Shown here piece after piece: positions 8,209-18,946 of a stretch of 64,000 nucleotides of DNA. The notes under the pieces are model-generated. The model ran no database searches. It saw nothing but the letters and a program-made list of their open reading frames with translations, and was not told the DNA's origin. The position numbers and the translations under genes are program-made. Positions within the stretch are counted from its first letter, which is position 1. The number at the start of each line of letters is the position of its first letter. The stretch is from Brevundimonas lenta (GTDB taxonomy: Bacteria; Pseudomonadota; Alphaproteobacteria; Caulobacterales; Caulobacteraceae): positions 806,001 to 870,000 of the forward strand of contig NZ_JACIDM010000001.1 of the NCBI RefSeq assembly GCF_014196335.1, written 5' to 3'.

Positions 8209-9216
8209 TCACGCGGCCGTGGCGATGTTCCGCCAGAACCGCTCCAGGCTTTCGTCGCCGCCGAACAGGGTGCTGAAGACGGTCGAGTCGCAGACCAGGA
8301 CGTCGCCCCTGCGGTCGCCCTTCGGCGGGGCCCAGATCAGGGTGTTGAACTCGGTCTCGCCCGAGGCCGTGAACGGGTGCGGCCGGCCGAGGTCGACCGG
8401 CTGGCGCGCCAGCACCACCGCCGTGCCGTCGTCGCGCGTCAGGGCGTAGTGCGGCAGGTGCATGTGGAAGTTGAAGCGGGTCACCCCCTCCAGCCAGCCC
8501 TTCGTATCCACGGTCCTGTCGACGGTCAGGGGCGCGATCAGGCCGGCGGCGTCGACGGCGGGACGCAGGCCGTGGCGGTTCTCGACCGGGATATCGAGAG
8601 CCTTGAGCAGGGCCAGGGCGAACTGGCCGAAGCGCTGCTCGCGCGGCACCAGGCCGTCGCCGTGGTGAGCGAATTCCTGTGCGCGGCGGTCGCGGTCGGG
8701 TTCGCCGCCGACGTCGTGATGGGGACCGATGACCAGACAGCTGCCCTCACGGGCCAGGAAGGCCTTGAGCGCCGCTATCTCCTCAGCGGACGGGACCTGT
8801 CCTGTGACGTTATGGTCGAGGCCGAAGATGAGCAGGGTGTCGCAATCGCCCAGCACCCGCTCGTCAAGCGGCAGGCGAAAGCCGGCCTGGTCGATGCGCT
8901 GGAACATCGGCACCGGGTGGCCGGTCGCCTCGGCCATCGCCCGCTGGAACGGGACCCAGGCCCAGAAGAACAGCTCCAGAGACCCGCCGATGCCCTGCTG
9001 GAACTGCAGCGGATCGGCGAAGCGCGGCTCCTCATAGGCCGGCCAGAAGACGCGGCGGACCTCGGTCATGGTCGAGAAGCGGTTGTCCATCTCGGCGACG
9101 TTGCGGTTCGCCTCGCCGGGATAGGTCCAGGAGACGTAGGCGCTGACCCGGCGGCGTCCCGGCGTGGCCGGGCGCGGGACGTGATCCTGATTGTAGGTGC
9201 GGCCGGGTTCCGTCAT
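8209..9216 (-). CDS. Conserved unknown protein of the DyP operon (335 aa)
   Basis: Start supported by AGGAGG 5 nt before ATG. No signal peptide or membrane helix is seen. The central part (about residues 120-170) has an alternating strand/helix pattern (CDTLLIFGLDHN, then CLVIGPHHDVGG) reminiscent of a Rossmann or glutamine-amidotransferase-like fold. Several His-rich stretches (GPHHD, FAHHGDG, FNFHMHLPHY) could bind metal or haem. I do not recognise the family. The 4-bp gap to the DyP gene and shared direction argue for a direct partnership with the peroxidase. Confidence 0.75.
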   Translation of the reverse strand: MTEPGRTYNQDHVPRPATPGRRRVSAYVSWTYPGEANRNVAEMDNRFSTMTEVRRVFWPAYEEPRFADPLQFQQGIGGSLELFFWAWVPFQRAMAEATGHPVPMFQRIDQAGFRLPLDERVLGDCDTLLIFGLDHNVTGQVPSAEEIAALKAFLAREGSCLVIGPHHDVGGEPDRDRRAQEFAHHGDGLVPREQRFGQFALALLKALDIPVENRHGLRPAVDAAGLIAPLTVDRTVDTKGWLEGVTRFNFHMHLPHYALTRDDGTAVVLARQPVDLGRPHPFTASGETEFNTLIWAPPKGDRRGDVLVCDSTVFSTLFGGDESLERFWRNIATAA

Positions 9217-9237
9217 CGGACCCTCCTGGGGTCAGAT

Positions 9238-9795
9238 CTACTGGAGTTGGTCCAGAGCCGTGGTCAGGGACGCCTTGAGGCGCAGCGCCTTCTTGATTTC
9301 GTCGGCGCTGACCCAGGGGTATTCCGCGTACTCGAGGAAGCTCGGGACCTGGTGCTCGCGGAAGAACCGGATGACGGCGGGAAGGTTGTCCTTCCAGTCC
9401 TCGGGCCAGCCTTCCAGATTGACGAAGACGGTGGTGATGCCGGTCGCCAGGAACAGGGAGACGGCGTCGTCCAGGTATTTGTCGAAGTCGGTGTCGAAGA
9501 TGCCCTGGTACATGAAGTAGAGGTCGTCCCCGATCGGGAACAGGATCCAGCGCAGGTAGTGCAGCTTCAGCGGCGCGAGCACGCCGGGCGTCTCCTTCAC
9601 CGCGGCCTCGATGGTCGTCGCATAGTCGCGGATCGCCTGCTCCCGACCCGGCAGAACCTTGCCCATGACGGAGAAGCCGTAGTTGGCCGGCGTCTTCGGA
9701 TAGATGGGGCCGTGGGCGCCTTCGATCCGTTCGAAATAGCCTTCCTTCGGAATGGCCATCGCCGCCGGCGTCAGGAAGTCTTCGGTGGTCGCCAT
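9238..9795 (-). CDS. Conserved unknown protein, first gene of the DyP operon (185 aa)
   Basis: I chose the ATG at 9795 because GGAGG lies 5 nt upstream; a longer frame to 9837 lacks such a site. The 185-residue product is soluble. A GFSVMGKVLPGREQ segment followed by repeated strands and helices (LHYLRWILFPIG, then a YQGIFDTDFDKYLDD segment) looks like a tandem ferredoxin-like/dimeric alpha-beta-barrel protein, a fold shared with DyP itself, but this is inference. It stands 21 bp before the 335-aa gene and opens the five-gene operon. Confidence 0.7.
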   Translation of the reverse strand: MATTEDFLTPAAMAIPKEGYFERIEGAHGPIYPKTPANYGFSVMGKVLPGREQAIRDYATTIEAAVKETPGVLAPLKLHYLRWILFPIGDDLYFMYQGIFDTDFDKYLDDAVSLFLATGITTVFVNLEGWPEDWKDNLPAVIRFFREHQVPSFLEYAEYPWVSADEIKKALRLKASLTTALDQLQ

Positions 9796-9865
9796 GACAG
9801 CCTCCGGTCCGTGACGCCGAGCGTCGCGGCAAGACATAGAGGCTCAGCGAGGGCCGACGTCACCC

Positions 9866-9876
9866 AGGTGAAACCC
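9866..9876 (-). promoter_or_regulatory. Shared upstream motif GGGTTTCACCT (copy 2), DyP operon promoter region
   Basis: This is the second copy of the 11-mer seen at 4519-4529, here 70 nt before the first ATG of the DyP operon and in the same orientation. The gap 9796-9908 is the only place a promoter for the five-gene operon can lie. Confidence 0.35.
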
Positions 9877-9908
9877 TTCCATAGCGCTCCCGCCGCGCCT
9901 GGTCGGCG

Positions 9909-10598
9909 TCAGCCGCCCAGGCGGTAGCCGACGGCCGGTTCGGTCTGGATCAGGTGCGGCTGGGCCGGGTCGGGCTCCAGCTTCTGGCGCAACTGGCCGA
10001 CGACGACGCGGAGGTACTGTGTGTCCTCGGCATGGGCGGCGCCCCAGACGGCGGTGAGCAGGTCGCGGTGGCCGATGACCTTGCCGACGTGGCGGGCGAG
10101 GTGGGCGAGGACGTCGTATTCCTTGGGCGTCAGCCGGACCGGCTGGCCGGCGCGGGCGACGAGGCGGCGGTCGAGGTCGATGGTGACGTCGCCGACGACG
10201 ACGGGGCCCGTCGGGGCGTCGCGGTCGGCGGTCTGACGCAGGCTGGCGCGCAGGCGGGCCAGCAGTTCGCCGACGCCGAACGGCTTCTCGACATAGTCGT
10301 TGGCCCCGAGATCGAGGGCGGCGATTTTCTCGGCCTCACGGTCGCGGGCGGACAGGACGATGATCGGCCCGGCGTAGAATTCCCGGGCGCGAACCAGCAC
10401 GTCTTTGCCGTCCATGTCGGGCAGGCCGAGGTCGAGCACCACGGCGTCGGGCGACCACAGGGCGATGCCGCGCAGGCCTTCCTGACCGCTGTCGGCGCGC
10501 TTCGGCTCATAGCCGGCGGCGTCGAGCGCAGGCGACAGGAAGCGGTGGATCTGCGGTTCGTCGTCGATGACGAGGATCTGCGGGCGGACGGCGGACAT
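9909..10598 (-). CDS. kdpE: KdpE response regulator
   Basis: 229 residues of OmpR/PhoB type. The receiver domain has the acidic pocket IDDE at 11-14, phospho-acceptor Asp56 (VVLDLGLP) and the conserved Lys in EKPF. A winged-helix domain (LTPKEYDVLAHLARH to VGYRL) forms the C-terminus. It is last in the kdp operon, 9 bp after kdpD, and should activate kdp transcription when phosphorylated by KdpD under potassium limitation. A TAAGG direct repeat upstream of the operon (18691-18706) is a candidate binding site. Confidence 0.93.
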   Translation of the reverse strand: MSAVRPQILVIDDEPQIHRFLSPALDAAGYEPKRADSGQEGLRGIALWSPDAVVLDLGLPDMDGKDVLVRAREFYAGPIIVLSARDREAEKIAALDLGANDYVEKPFGVGELLARLRASLRQTADRDAPTGPVVVGDVTIDLDRRLVARAGQPVRLTPKEYDVLAHLARHVGKVIGHRDLLTAVWGAAHAEDTQYLRVVVGQLRQKLEPDPAQPHLIQTEPAVGYRLGG

Positions 10599-10607
10599 GG
10601 GGCGAGG

Positions 10608-13277
10608 CTAGAGCAGGGACGGGTGGGTGGCGATGGCCTTGGGCAGGCTGATCAGAACGCGGGTGCCCTTGCCGTCGTGGATCGGGCTGGCGGCGGCGAT
10701 GCGGCCGTTGAGCGCTTCGACGAAACCCCTGGCGATGGCGAGGCCGAGACCGGCGCCCTTCGAGCGGTCCGTGGATTCCTCCATGCGGCGGAATTTATCG
10801 AACACGCGCTCCAGCTCGGCGGTGGGGATGCCCTTGCCCTCGTCCTCGATCGAGATGACGACCGAGCCGCGATCCTCGTAGGCCGCCAGTTCGATGGTCG
10901 AGCCGTCGGGGCTGTATTCGATGGCGTTCTCCAGGATGTTGACCAGCGCCTGCTCCAGCAGGCCGGGATCGGCCTGGACGACCGACAGGCTGGCGGGGAA
11001 GTCGCGGGTCATGCGGCGGGTCTGGAGGCGGCGCGAGACGCGTTCGGCGGCGGCGTTGAGGACGTCGCGGACGTCGGTCCAGTCGCTTTTGATATTCAGT
11101 CCGCCGCCCTCGAGCCGGGTCATGTCGAGCAGGTCGCCGACGTAGCGGCCGAGGCGTTCGGCCTCCTCGCGTATGGACAGCAACAGATCGTCGCGCACGG
11201 CGGGCGTCAGCGACTTGCCGTAGTCGATCAGGGTCGTCGCCGAGCCGAGCACGGTCGACAGCGGCGTGCGCAGGTCGTGGCTGACCGAGTTCATCAGGGC
11301 CGAGCGGAAGCGGTCGGCGCGGCGCAGGGTTTCGGTCTCGACCGCTTCGGTGGCCAGTTCGGCGCGCTCCAGCGAGACCGCGCCCTGGTCGAGCAGGGCG
11401 AGAGCCAAACGCTCTTCATCGGAGCCGGGTGACAGGGCGGCGGCCTCGATGCCGGCGACGCCCGCGCGGCCGCGCACGCCTTCGAGCGGACGGAAGGTCC
11501 AGCGGCCCTGGGGCAGGGTGCCGGTGCCGTGACCGGCGGGCTCGCCCTTCTCCCAGGTCCAGCGGGCGGCGGCCATGACCTCGGCGGAGAGGGCGGCGTC
11601 GACGCCGTCCGGGGCCGAGGCGACCAGGGCCAGCTCGCCGTCGACCGGCAGCAGCACCAGGGCCTTCGCTCCGGCGGCGGCGGCGGTCTGTTCGGCGAGG
11701 ATGCGGGCGGCGGCGGCGCGATCGCCGGCGGCGGACAAGGCCTGGCTGGCGGCGAGCAGGGCGGAGACGCCCGAGGCGCGGCGCTGGGCGGCCCTGGCCT
11801 GTTCGCGGACCCGGCCGGCGAGCGCGCCGGTCACCAGGGCCACGGCCCAGAAGACGACGAGGGTGAGCAGGTCCGTCGGCGAGCCGATGCCGAGGCTGTA
11901 GCGCGGGGCGAGGAAGAGGAAATTGTAGACGAGGAAGGCGGTGGTCGCAGCCGCCAGCGCCGGGCGCAGGCCGTATAGGACGCCCGCGGCGAGCACGGCC
12001 GACAGGTAGACGACGCCGAGATCGACGCGCTCGAACGTGCGGTCGAGGAACAGGGCGGCGAGGGTCGCCAGGCCGACGAAGCCGACGCCGATGACGTAGC
12101 CGCGCCAGCTGCCGAAGGCCGGCTTCCATTCGCGCCGGACGGGCTCCGGCTCGCTGTCGTCGGTGACGACATGGATGGCGGCGCCGCGCGCGTGGCGCAG
12201 CAGCTCCGCCGCCAGGGAACGGCCGAGCCATTCGGACAGGCGGCTGTCGCGGCCCTTGCCGATGACGATCTGGGTGACGTTGGAGCGCCGGGCGTGGTCC
12301 ATCACCGTGCGGACGACGTCGTCGCCCGTCAGCAGCAGGGTGCGGCCGCCGAGCTGTTCCGCCAGTTTGAAGGCGTCGGAGATGCGGCCCGCAGAGGCGG
12401 CGGCCTGACCCGCGCCCGACGGCCGGTCGACGTGGGCCACGGTCCAGGGCGCGTCCATCATCACGTCCGACATGCGCCGGCCGGTCCGGACCAGAGAGGC
12501 GGCCATGGCGTCGCCGCCGACCAGCACGAGGATGCGTTCGCCGGCCGCCCACGGTCCCTCCATGCCCCGCTCGCGCAGGGTGGCGACCAGTTGATCGTCG
12601 ACGGTCTGGGCGGCGCGGCGCAGGGCCAGTTCGCGCAGCGCGGTGAGGTTCTCGACCTTGAAGAAATTGTCGGCAGCCAGGCGCGCCGTCTCGGGGACGT
12701 AGACCTTGCCCTCGGACATGCGCTTGCGCAGTTCGTCGGGGGTGATGTCGACGACCTCGATGTCGTCGGCGCGGGACAGGGCGCTGTCGGGAACGGACTC
12801 GCGCTGGCGCACGCCGGTGATGCGCAGGACGACGTCGGACAGGCTTTCGAGGTGCTGGACGTTCAGGGTGGTCCAGACGTCAATGCCGGCGTTGAGGATC
12901 TCCTCGACGTCCTGCCAGCGCTTCGGATGGCGGGAGCCCGGCGCGTTGGAATGGGCGTATTCGTCGACCAGCAGCAGTTCGGGGCGGCGGGCGAGAGCGC
13001 CGTCGATGTCGAACTCCAACAGGGTGCGGTCGCGGTGGGCCAGCGGCGCACGGGCCAGGACCTCAAGCCCGCGCAACAGGCTTTCGGTCTCCTTGCGGCC
13101 GTGGGTCTCGGCCACCCCGACCACGACGTCGCCGCCCTCGGCCTTCCGGCGGCGGGCGGCGCGCAGCATTTCCCAGGTCTTGCCCACCCCCGGCGACATG
13201 CCGAGGAAAACCTTCAGCCGCCCGCGCTTGCGGCGGGCGGCCGGGGTCGCGACGGGCGGGTCGGCGTCGGGGGTCAT
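10608..13277 (-). CDS. kdpD: KdpD osmosensitive potassium-channel sensor histidine kinase
   Basis: 889 residues, a normal full length. In order: an N-terminal KdpD domain with Walker A GMSPGVGKT (about 26-34) and a DEYAHSN segment, a universal-stress-like domain, four closely packed membrane helices (about 395-490, DUF4118), a GAF-like region, a dimerisation/phosphorylation box SVSHDLRTPLS and an ATPase domain ending in GAGLGLAIA. It senses potassium and turgor and phosphorylates KdpE. Its ATG overlaps the kdpC stop (ATGA at 13274-13277). Confidence 0.95.
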   Translation of the reverse strand: MTPDADPPVATPAARRKRGRLKVFLGMSPGVGKTWEMLRAARRRKAEGGDVVVGVAETHGRKETESLLRGLEVLARAPLAHRDRTLLEFDIDGALARRPELLLVDEYAHSNAPGSRHPKRWQDVEEILNAGIDVWTTLNVQHLESLSDVVLRITGVRQRESVPDSALSRADDIEVVDITPDELRKRMSEGKVYVPETARLAADNFFKVENLTALRELALRRAAQTVDDQLVATLRERGMEGPWAAGERILVLVGGDAMAASLVRTGRRMSDVMMDAPWTVAHVDRPSGAGQAAASAGRISDAFKLAEQLGGRTLLLTGDDVVRTVMDHARRSNVTQIVIGKGRDSRLSEWLGRSLAAELLRHARGAAIHVVTDDSEPEPVRREWKPAFGSWRGYVIGVGFVGLATLAALFLDRTFERVDLGVVYLSAVLAAGVLYGLRPALAAATTAFLVYNFLFLAPRYSLGIGSPTDLLTLVVFWAVALVTGALAGRVREQARAAQRRASGVSALLAASQALSAAGDRAAAARILAEQTAAAAGAKALVLLPVDGELALVASAPDGVDAALSAEVMAAARWTWEKGEPAGHGTGTLPQGRWTFRPLEGVRGRAGVAGIEAAALSPGSDEERLALALLDQGAVSLERAELATEAVETETLRRADRFRSALMNSVSHDLRTPLSTVLGSATTLIDYGKSLTPAVRDDLLLSIREEAERLGRYVGDLLDMTRLEGGGLNIKSDWTDVRDVLNAAAERVSRRLQTRRMTRDFPASLSVVQADPGLLEQALVNILENAIEYSPDGSTIELAAYEDRGSVVISIEDEGKGIPTAELERVFDKFRRMEESTDRSKGAGLGLAIARGFVEALNGRIAAASPIHDGKGTRVLISLPKAIATHPSLL

Positions 13278-13849
13278 CGCGCGGGTAAGTGGGCGTCCAG
13301 GTCGCGGTTCGCCATCAGGACATTGACGCGCGGCTGGCCGATGAAGCCGAGCAGGGGTTCTTCCGTGTTGCGGTCGAGAATGCGCTGGACCTGTTCCACG
13401 GCGACGCCCCGGGCCTGTGCGACGCGCGCGGCCTGGAGCCGAGCGTAGGCCGGAGAGATATCCGGGTCGAGGCCAGAGGCCGAGGTCGTCACGGCGTCGG
13501 CCGGGATGACGCCCGGACCGTCCTCGGCGCGGACGGCGGCGACGCCCTCCGCGACCCGGGTCTTCAGGTCCTCGTTCATCGGGCCGAGGTTGGAGCCCGA
13601 CGAGGCCGAGGCGTCGTAGCCGTCGCCGGCGGCAGAGGGGCGCGGGTGCAGGTAGCGCGCCTCGGCGAAGGGCTGGCCGACCAGGGCCGAGCCGCGGACC
13701 GTGCCGTCGCGGTCCTGGATCAGGCTGCCGTCAGCCTGCCAGGGGAAGGCGAGCTGGGCCACGCCGGTCACCGCCAACGGATAGGCGACCCCGAGCAGGA
13801 GGGTGAAGAGGGCCGTCATGACGAGGGCCGGGCGGATCTGGCTGAGCAT
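13274..13849 (-). CDS. kdpC: KdpC, potassium-transporting ATPase subunit C
   Basis: Start at 13849 (MLSQIRP), giving 191 residues, the normal KdpC length; a longer open frame to 14053 only overlaps the porin gene. One N-terminal membrane helix (about 7-30) is followed by a periplasmic domain with the KdpC signature SGSNLGPMN and a VTTSASGLDPDIS segment. KdpC stabilises the KdpFABC complex and helps ATP binding. It is separated from kdpB by a porin-like gene, an unusual insertion. Confidence 0.93.
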   Translation of the reverse strand: MLSQIRPALVMTALFTLLLGVAYPLAVTGVAQLAFPWQADGSLIQDRDGTVRGSALVGQPFAEARYLHPRPSAAGDGYDASASSGSNLGPMNEDLKTRVAEGVAAVRAEDGPGVIPADAVTTSASGLDPDISPAYARLQAARVAQARGVAVEQVQRILDRNTEEPLLGFIGQPRVNVLMANRDLDAHLPAR

Positions 13850-13860
13850 GGTCGTGCGCC

Positions 13861-14610
13861 TCAGAAGGTCGCCTTCAGCGAGGCCACGGCGCGCGCGCCG
13901 TAGATGTCGCCGAAGTCGTGCTGGTCGGTGTCGTAGTAGCGGGCGTCGAGCGCGAGGTTGTCGGTCAGCTGGTATGCGGCGCCGAGATTCCAGGTCGTGT
14001 AGTCGAAGTCGGACGAGACGAACTGGCGACCGACCGCGCCGGAGACGATCCATTTGTCGGCCGGCGCCCAGGCGGCGTTCGCTTCCACATAGGTGGCTTC
14101 CTCCTCGGCCGCGCCGAAGAAGTCGGGCGACCAGTAGGCGGCGCCGCCGACGGTGACCGGGCCGAAGGCGCGCGAGGCGGCGGCTTTCAGCTCGACGTAG
14201 TCATAGTCGGCGCCATCCGGCTGGGCGGTGTAGAAATAGCCGACAGCGCCGGCGTCCAGGGTCCAGCCGGAGGCCTCGGTGCGCCAGCCGCCGTAGAGGT
14301 CGATCTCGGCGTTGGCGCCATCGGCGAAGTCGACGTTGGAGGCCCAGGCGCCGGCGTAGAAGCCGCCGTTGGTCAGGTCGACGCCGGCCGAGATGGCGGG
14401 CTCTTCCTGGGTCTGGCTGACGCCGCGGAAGATGTAGTCGCTGGTGATGGCGACGTTGCCCGAGATCTGGGGGCCGGCGACCTGCGGGCCGGACGTTTCC
14501 TGGGCTTCGACGTTCGAGGCGATGCCCCAGATGGCGAGGGCGGCGATGCAGGCGCCGGCGAACAGGGCGTCGTTGCGGCCGGACGATTTGAGACGGGATT
14601 TGCGGATCAT
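13861..14610 (-). CDS. TorF-family putative porin within the kdp operon
   Basis: 249 residues with a signal peptide (about 1-36, cut before QETSG) followed by a beta-rich barrel starting with ISGNVAITSDYIFRGVSQT, which is typical of the Gcw_chp/TorF putative porin family (PF09694), and ending in Phe. It lies between kdpB (27 bp) and kdpC (11 bp) on the same strand, so it should be co-transcribed. A likely role is to let potassium or a counter-ion through the outer membrane when the high-affinity pump is on; this is inference from position. Confidence 0.82.
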   Translation of the reverse strand: MIRKSRLKSSGRNDALFAGACIAALAIWGIASNVEAQETSGPQVAGPQISGNVAITSDYIFRGVSQTQEEPAISAGVDLTNGGFYAGAWASNVDFADGANAEIDLYGGWRTEASGWTLDAGAVGYFYTAQPDGADYDYVELKAAASRAFGPVTVGGAAYWSPDFFGAAEEEATYVEANAAWAPADKWIVSGAVGRQFVSSDFDYTTWNLGAAYQLTDNLALDARYYDTDQHDFGDIYGARAVASLKATF

Positions 14611-14637
14611 TGAAGGCTGTTCTTGATGGTTCGCGGC

Positions 14638-16698
<2,061 letters not shown>

Positions 16699-16717
16699 TT
16701 GCGATGTCCGCAGGGGC

Positions 16718-18427
16718 TCAGACGCCGGCGCCGGCGGCGAGCATCTGGAAATGCTCGACGATCGGACCCAGCGAGAGGGCGGGGAAGAACTGCAGCCCGC
16801 CGAGGATCAGGATCACCCCGATCAGCAGGCCGATGAACAGCGGGCCATGGGTGGGCAGGGTGCCCGTCGAGGGCGCCAGCCGGGGCTTGGCGACGAGGGT
16901 TCCGGCGATGGCCAGCACCGCCACGGCGGGAACGAACCGGCCCGCAAGCATCGAGATTCCGAGGGTGGTGTTCCACCAGGGCGCGTTGGCGGTCAGACCC
17001 GCGAAGGCCGAGCCGTTGTTCGCGGACGCCGAGATGTAGGCGTACAGCATCTCCGACAGGCCGTGCGGCCCGTGGTTCAGCAACCCTTCCATGGCCGTCG
17101 GCAGGACCGCCGCGATGGCGGTGAAGCCGAGGATGGCCAGCGGCAGGACCAGCACCGCGATCATGGCGAACTGGATCTCGCGCGCCTCGATCTTCTTGCC
17201 GAGATACTCCGGCGTGCGGCCGACCATCAGGCCGGCCACGAAGACCGACAGCATGGCCATCACCACCATGATGGCGATGCCCGAGCCGATGCCGCCCGGC
17301 AGGATCTCGCCCAGCGCCATGAGGAACATGGTCAGACCGCCGGACAGCGGCATCAGGCTGCCGTGCATGGCGTTGACCGAGCCGTTGGATGCGCCGGTGG
17401 TCTGTCCGGCCCAGGCGGACGAGGCGGCCAGGCCGAAGCGGGTCTCCTTGCCTTCCATATTGACCGGCTGCTCGATCCCGGCGGCCACGAGGGCCGGGGC
17501 GGGCTGGCTTTCGGCGACGTAGATGCCGGCGGTGCAGGCGAACAGGATCAGGAAGGCGGCGGTCGCCAGGGCGCGCGCCTCCTTCTTCGCCAGGACGCTG
17601 CGGCCGAAGGCGAAGAAGGCGGCCCAGCCCATGACGTTGATCGACACGGCGGTGATCAGGTTGGTCAGCGGGGTCGGGTTCTCGAACGGGTGCGCCGAGT
17701 TGGCGTTGAAGACGCCGCCGCCGTTGATGCCGAGCTGCTTGATGGCCAGCTGGCTGGCGGTCTGGAACAGGCTCAGCGTCTGCTGGCCGCCTTCAAGGGT
17801 GGTCGCCGTGGCGTTGGCCGCCAGCGTCTGGGTCACGCCCAGGCCGACGAGAACGATGGCGAGCACGAAGGACAGGGGCAGCAGCAGCCACAGGGTGGTC
17901 CGCACCAGGTCGGCCCAGAAGTTTCCGACGCCCGATCCCCGGTTGGCGATGAACGCGCGGGCGAGGGCCGCGGCGATGGTCGCGCCGGTGGCCGCCGAGA
18001 CGAAATTCTGGACGGTCAGGCCGGCCATCTGGGTCAGGGACGACATGGTCGTCTCACCGCCGTAGCTTTGCCAGTTGGTGTTGGTGACGAAGCTGACCGC
18101 GGTGTTGAACGCCAGATGCGGGCTGACGCCGTCGAAGCCCTGCGGGTTCAGCGGCAGCACGCCCTGCAGGCGTAGCATGGCGTAGAGGAACAGGAAGCCG
18201 GCGAGGTTGAACGCCAGCAGGGCGCCGGCGTAGCCGAGCCAGCCCTGGCTGCGCGCCGGGTCGACGCCGCCCAGTTTGTAGAAGACGCCCTCCACCGGTT
18301 TCATCACCGGGTCGAGCCAGGTCCGCTCGCCGTTCCAGACGCGCGACATGTAGACGCCGATGGGCCGGCCCAGCAGGCAGGCGAGCCCCAGCGTAAGGGC
18401 GATCTCGCCCCAACCTTGAATGTTCAT
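16718..18427 (-). CDS. kdpA: KdpA, potassium-binding/translocating subunit
   Basis: 569 residues, about ten membrane helices, with the four selectivity-loop repeats of the SKT superfamily visible as [46 protein letters not shown] and [12 protein letters not shown]. It forms the potassium channel-like part of the KdpFABC pump in the inner membrane. It begins 12 bp downstream of kdpF. Confidence 0.96.
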   Translation of the reverse strand: MNIQGWGEIALTLGLACLLGRPIGVYMSRVWNGERTWLDPVMKPVEGVFYKLGGVDPARSQGWLGYAGALLAFNLAGFLFLYAMLRLQGVLPLNPQGFDGVSPHLAFNTAVSFVTNTNWQSYGGETTMSSLTQMAGLTVQNFVSAATGATIAAALARAFIANRGSGVGNFWADLVRTTLWLLLPLSFVLAIVLVGLGVTQTLAANATATTLEGGQQTLSLFQTASQLAIKQLGINGGGVFNANSAHPFENPTPLTNLITAVSINVMGWAAFFAFGRSVLAKKEARALATAAFLILFACTAGIYVAESQPAPALVAAGIEQPVNMEGKETRFGLAASSAWAGQTTGASNGSVNAMHGSLMPLSGGLTMFLMALGEILPGGIGSGIAIMVVMAMLSVFVAGLMVGRTPEYLGKKIEAREIQFAMIAVLVLPLAILGFTAIAAVLPTAMEGLLNHGPHGLSEMLYAYISASANNGSAFAGLTANAPWWNTTLGISMLAGRFVPAVAVLAIAGTLVAKPRLAPSTGTLPTHGPLFIGLLIGVILILGGLQFFPALSLGPIVEHFQMLAAGAGV

Positions 18428-18439
18428 GACGCGGCTCTC

Positions 18440-18523
18440 CTAGAACCGCTCGGGGCGCAGCAGCGCCGCGACCATGTAGACGGCGACGACGACAGCGCCG
18501 ACGCCCCAGAGGATGCCGATCAT
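18440..18523 (-). CDS. kdpF: KdpF small membrane subunit (27 aa)
   Basis: A 27-residue single-helix peptide (begins MIGILWGVG, ends RPERF), matching KdpF in size, hydropathy and position directly before kdpA. It stabilises the KdpABC complex in the membrane. Its ribosome site (AGAGGG) lies inside the end of the preceding small frame at 18526-18609, with just 2 bp between stop and start. Confidence 0.9.
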   Translation of the reverse strand: MIGILWGVGAVVVAVYMVAALLRPERF

Positions 18524-18525
18524 CG

Positions 18526-18609
18526 TCACACCCTCTTCAATGCAGCGGCGAGAGCGGCGAAGAGCACGAAGGCCCCGCCGCCCAACGCCAGAAAAATCAC
18601 ATCGGCCAT
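18526..18609 (-). CDS. Second 27-aa single-helix peptide upstream of kdpF
   Basis: An ATG at 18609 preceded by GGAGG (8-nt spacing) opens a 27-residue peptide beginning MADVIFLALGG and ending ALKRV, one hydrophobic helix with a basic C-terminus. It sits 2 bp before kdpF, so it is the first gene of the kdp transcript. Short helices in this position occur before kdpF in other bacteria but are normally left unannotated. Either it is an additional pump subunit or a leader peptide. Translation is inferred from the ribosome site and spacing only. Confidence 0.6.
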   Translation of the reverse strand: MADVIFLALGGGAFVLFAALAAALKRV

Positions 18610-18690
18610 GCCGATCGCCTCCGACTTGATGGAGACGGGACAAGGCTCCCGATCCGCGTAAGCGCGCCATTCGGGTTCGGGGCGGCCGCA

Positions 18691-18706
18691 TAAGGAAAGC
18701 GTAAGG
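18691..18706. promoter_or_regulatory. Candidate KdpE operator (direct repeat TAAGG, 11-bp period)
   Basis: TAAGG at 18691-18695 recurs at 18702-18706, exactly 11 bp on, the spacing used by OmpR/PhoB-type regulators. Related GTAAG/CTTAC words also occur at about 18658 and 18764. The region lies between the kdp operon and the divergent small-ORF operon. Confidence 0.35.
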
Positions 18707-18811
18707 GCGGCTGACCGGCTTTATGCGCGCCTTAGGTCGCCGCCGCTCTTTCAGCATGGCCCGCTTACGGCCGTCGGGTGTCGACTCCGCTTCCCCGAAA
18801 CGGAGGTCGTC

Positions 18812-18946
18812 ATGACCCGGAATCACCTGCTGAAACTGACTCTCCAGCCGCGCCGCGCCGAGCGCAGCGTCTGGCGCATGACGCTGGACGTCATCGGTCA
18901 GGCGTTCGGCGCCCGTTCGCCGGAAGGTGGGGAGCGCGGCCGATGA
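18812..18946 (+). CDS. Small ORF 1 of a divergent trio (44 aa)
   Basis: The ATG at 18812 is preceded by CGGAGG (5-nt spacing) and encodes 44 residues rich in Arg (MTRNHLLKLTL start, ERGR end). Its stop overlaps the next start (ATGA at 18943-18946). No known family. It is transcribed away from the kdp operon, so it may share kdp's regulatory region. Confidence 0.5.
   Translation: MTRNHLLKLTLQPRRAERSVWRMTLDVIGQAFGARSPEGGERGR

Noticed and set aside
8204..8209. DyP as a cargo of an encapsulin nanocompartment
   Set aside because: No encapsulin gene lies in the operon and no typical C-terminal targeting peptide is seen.
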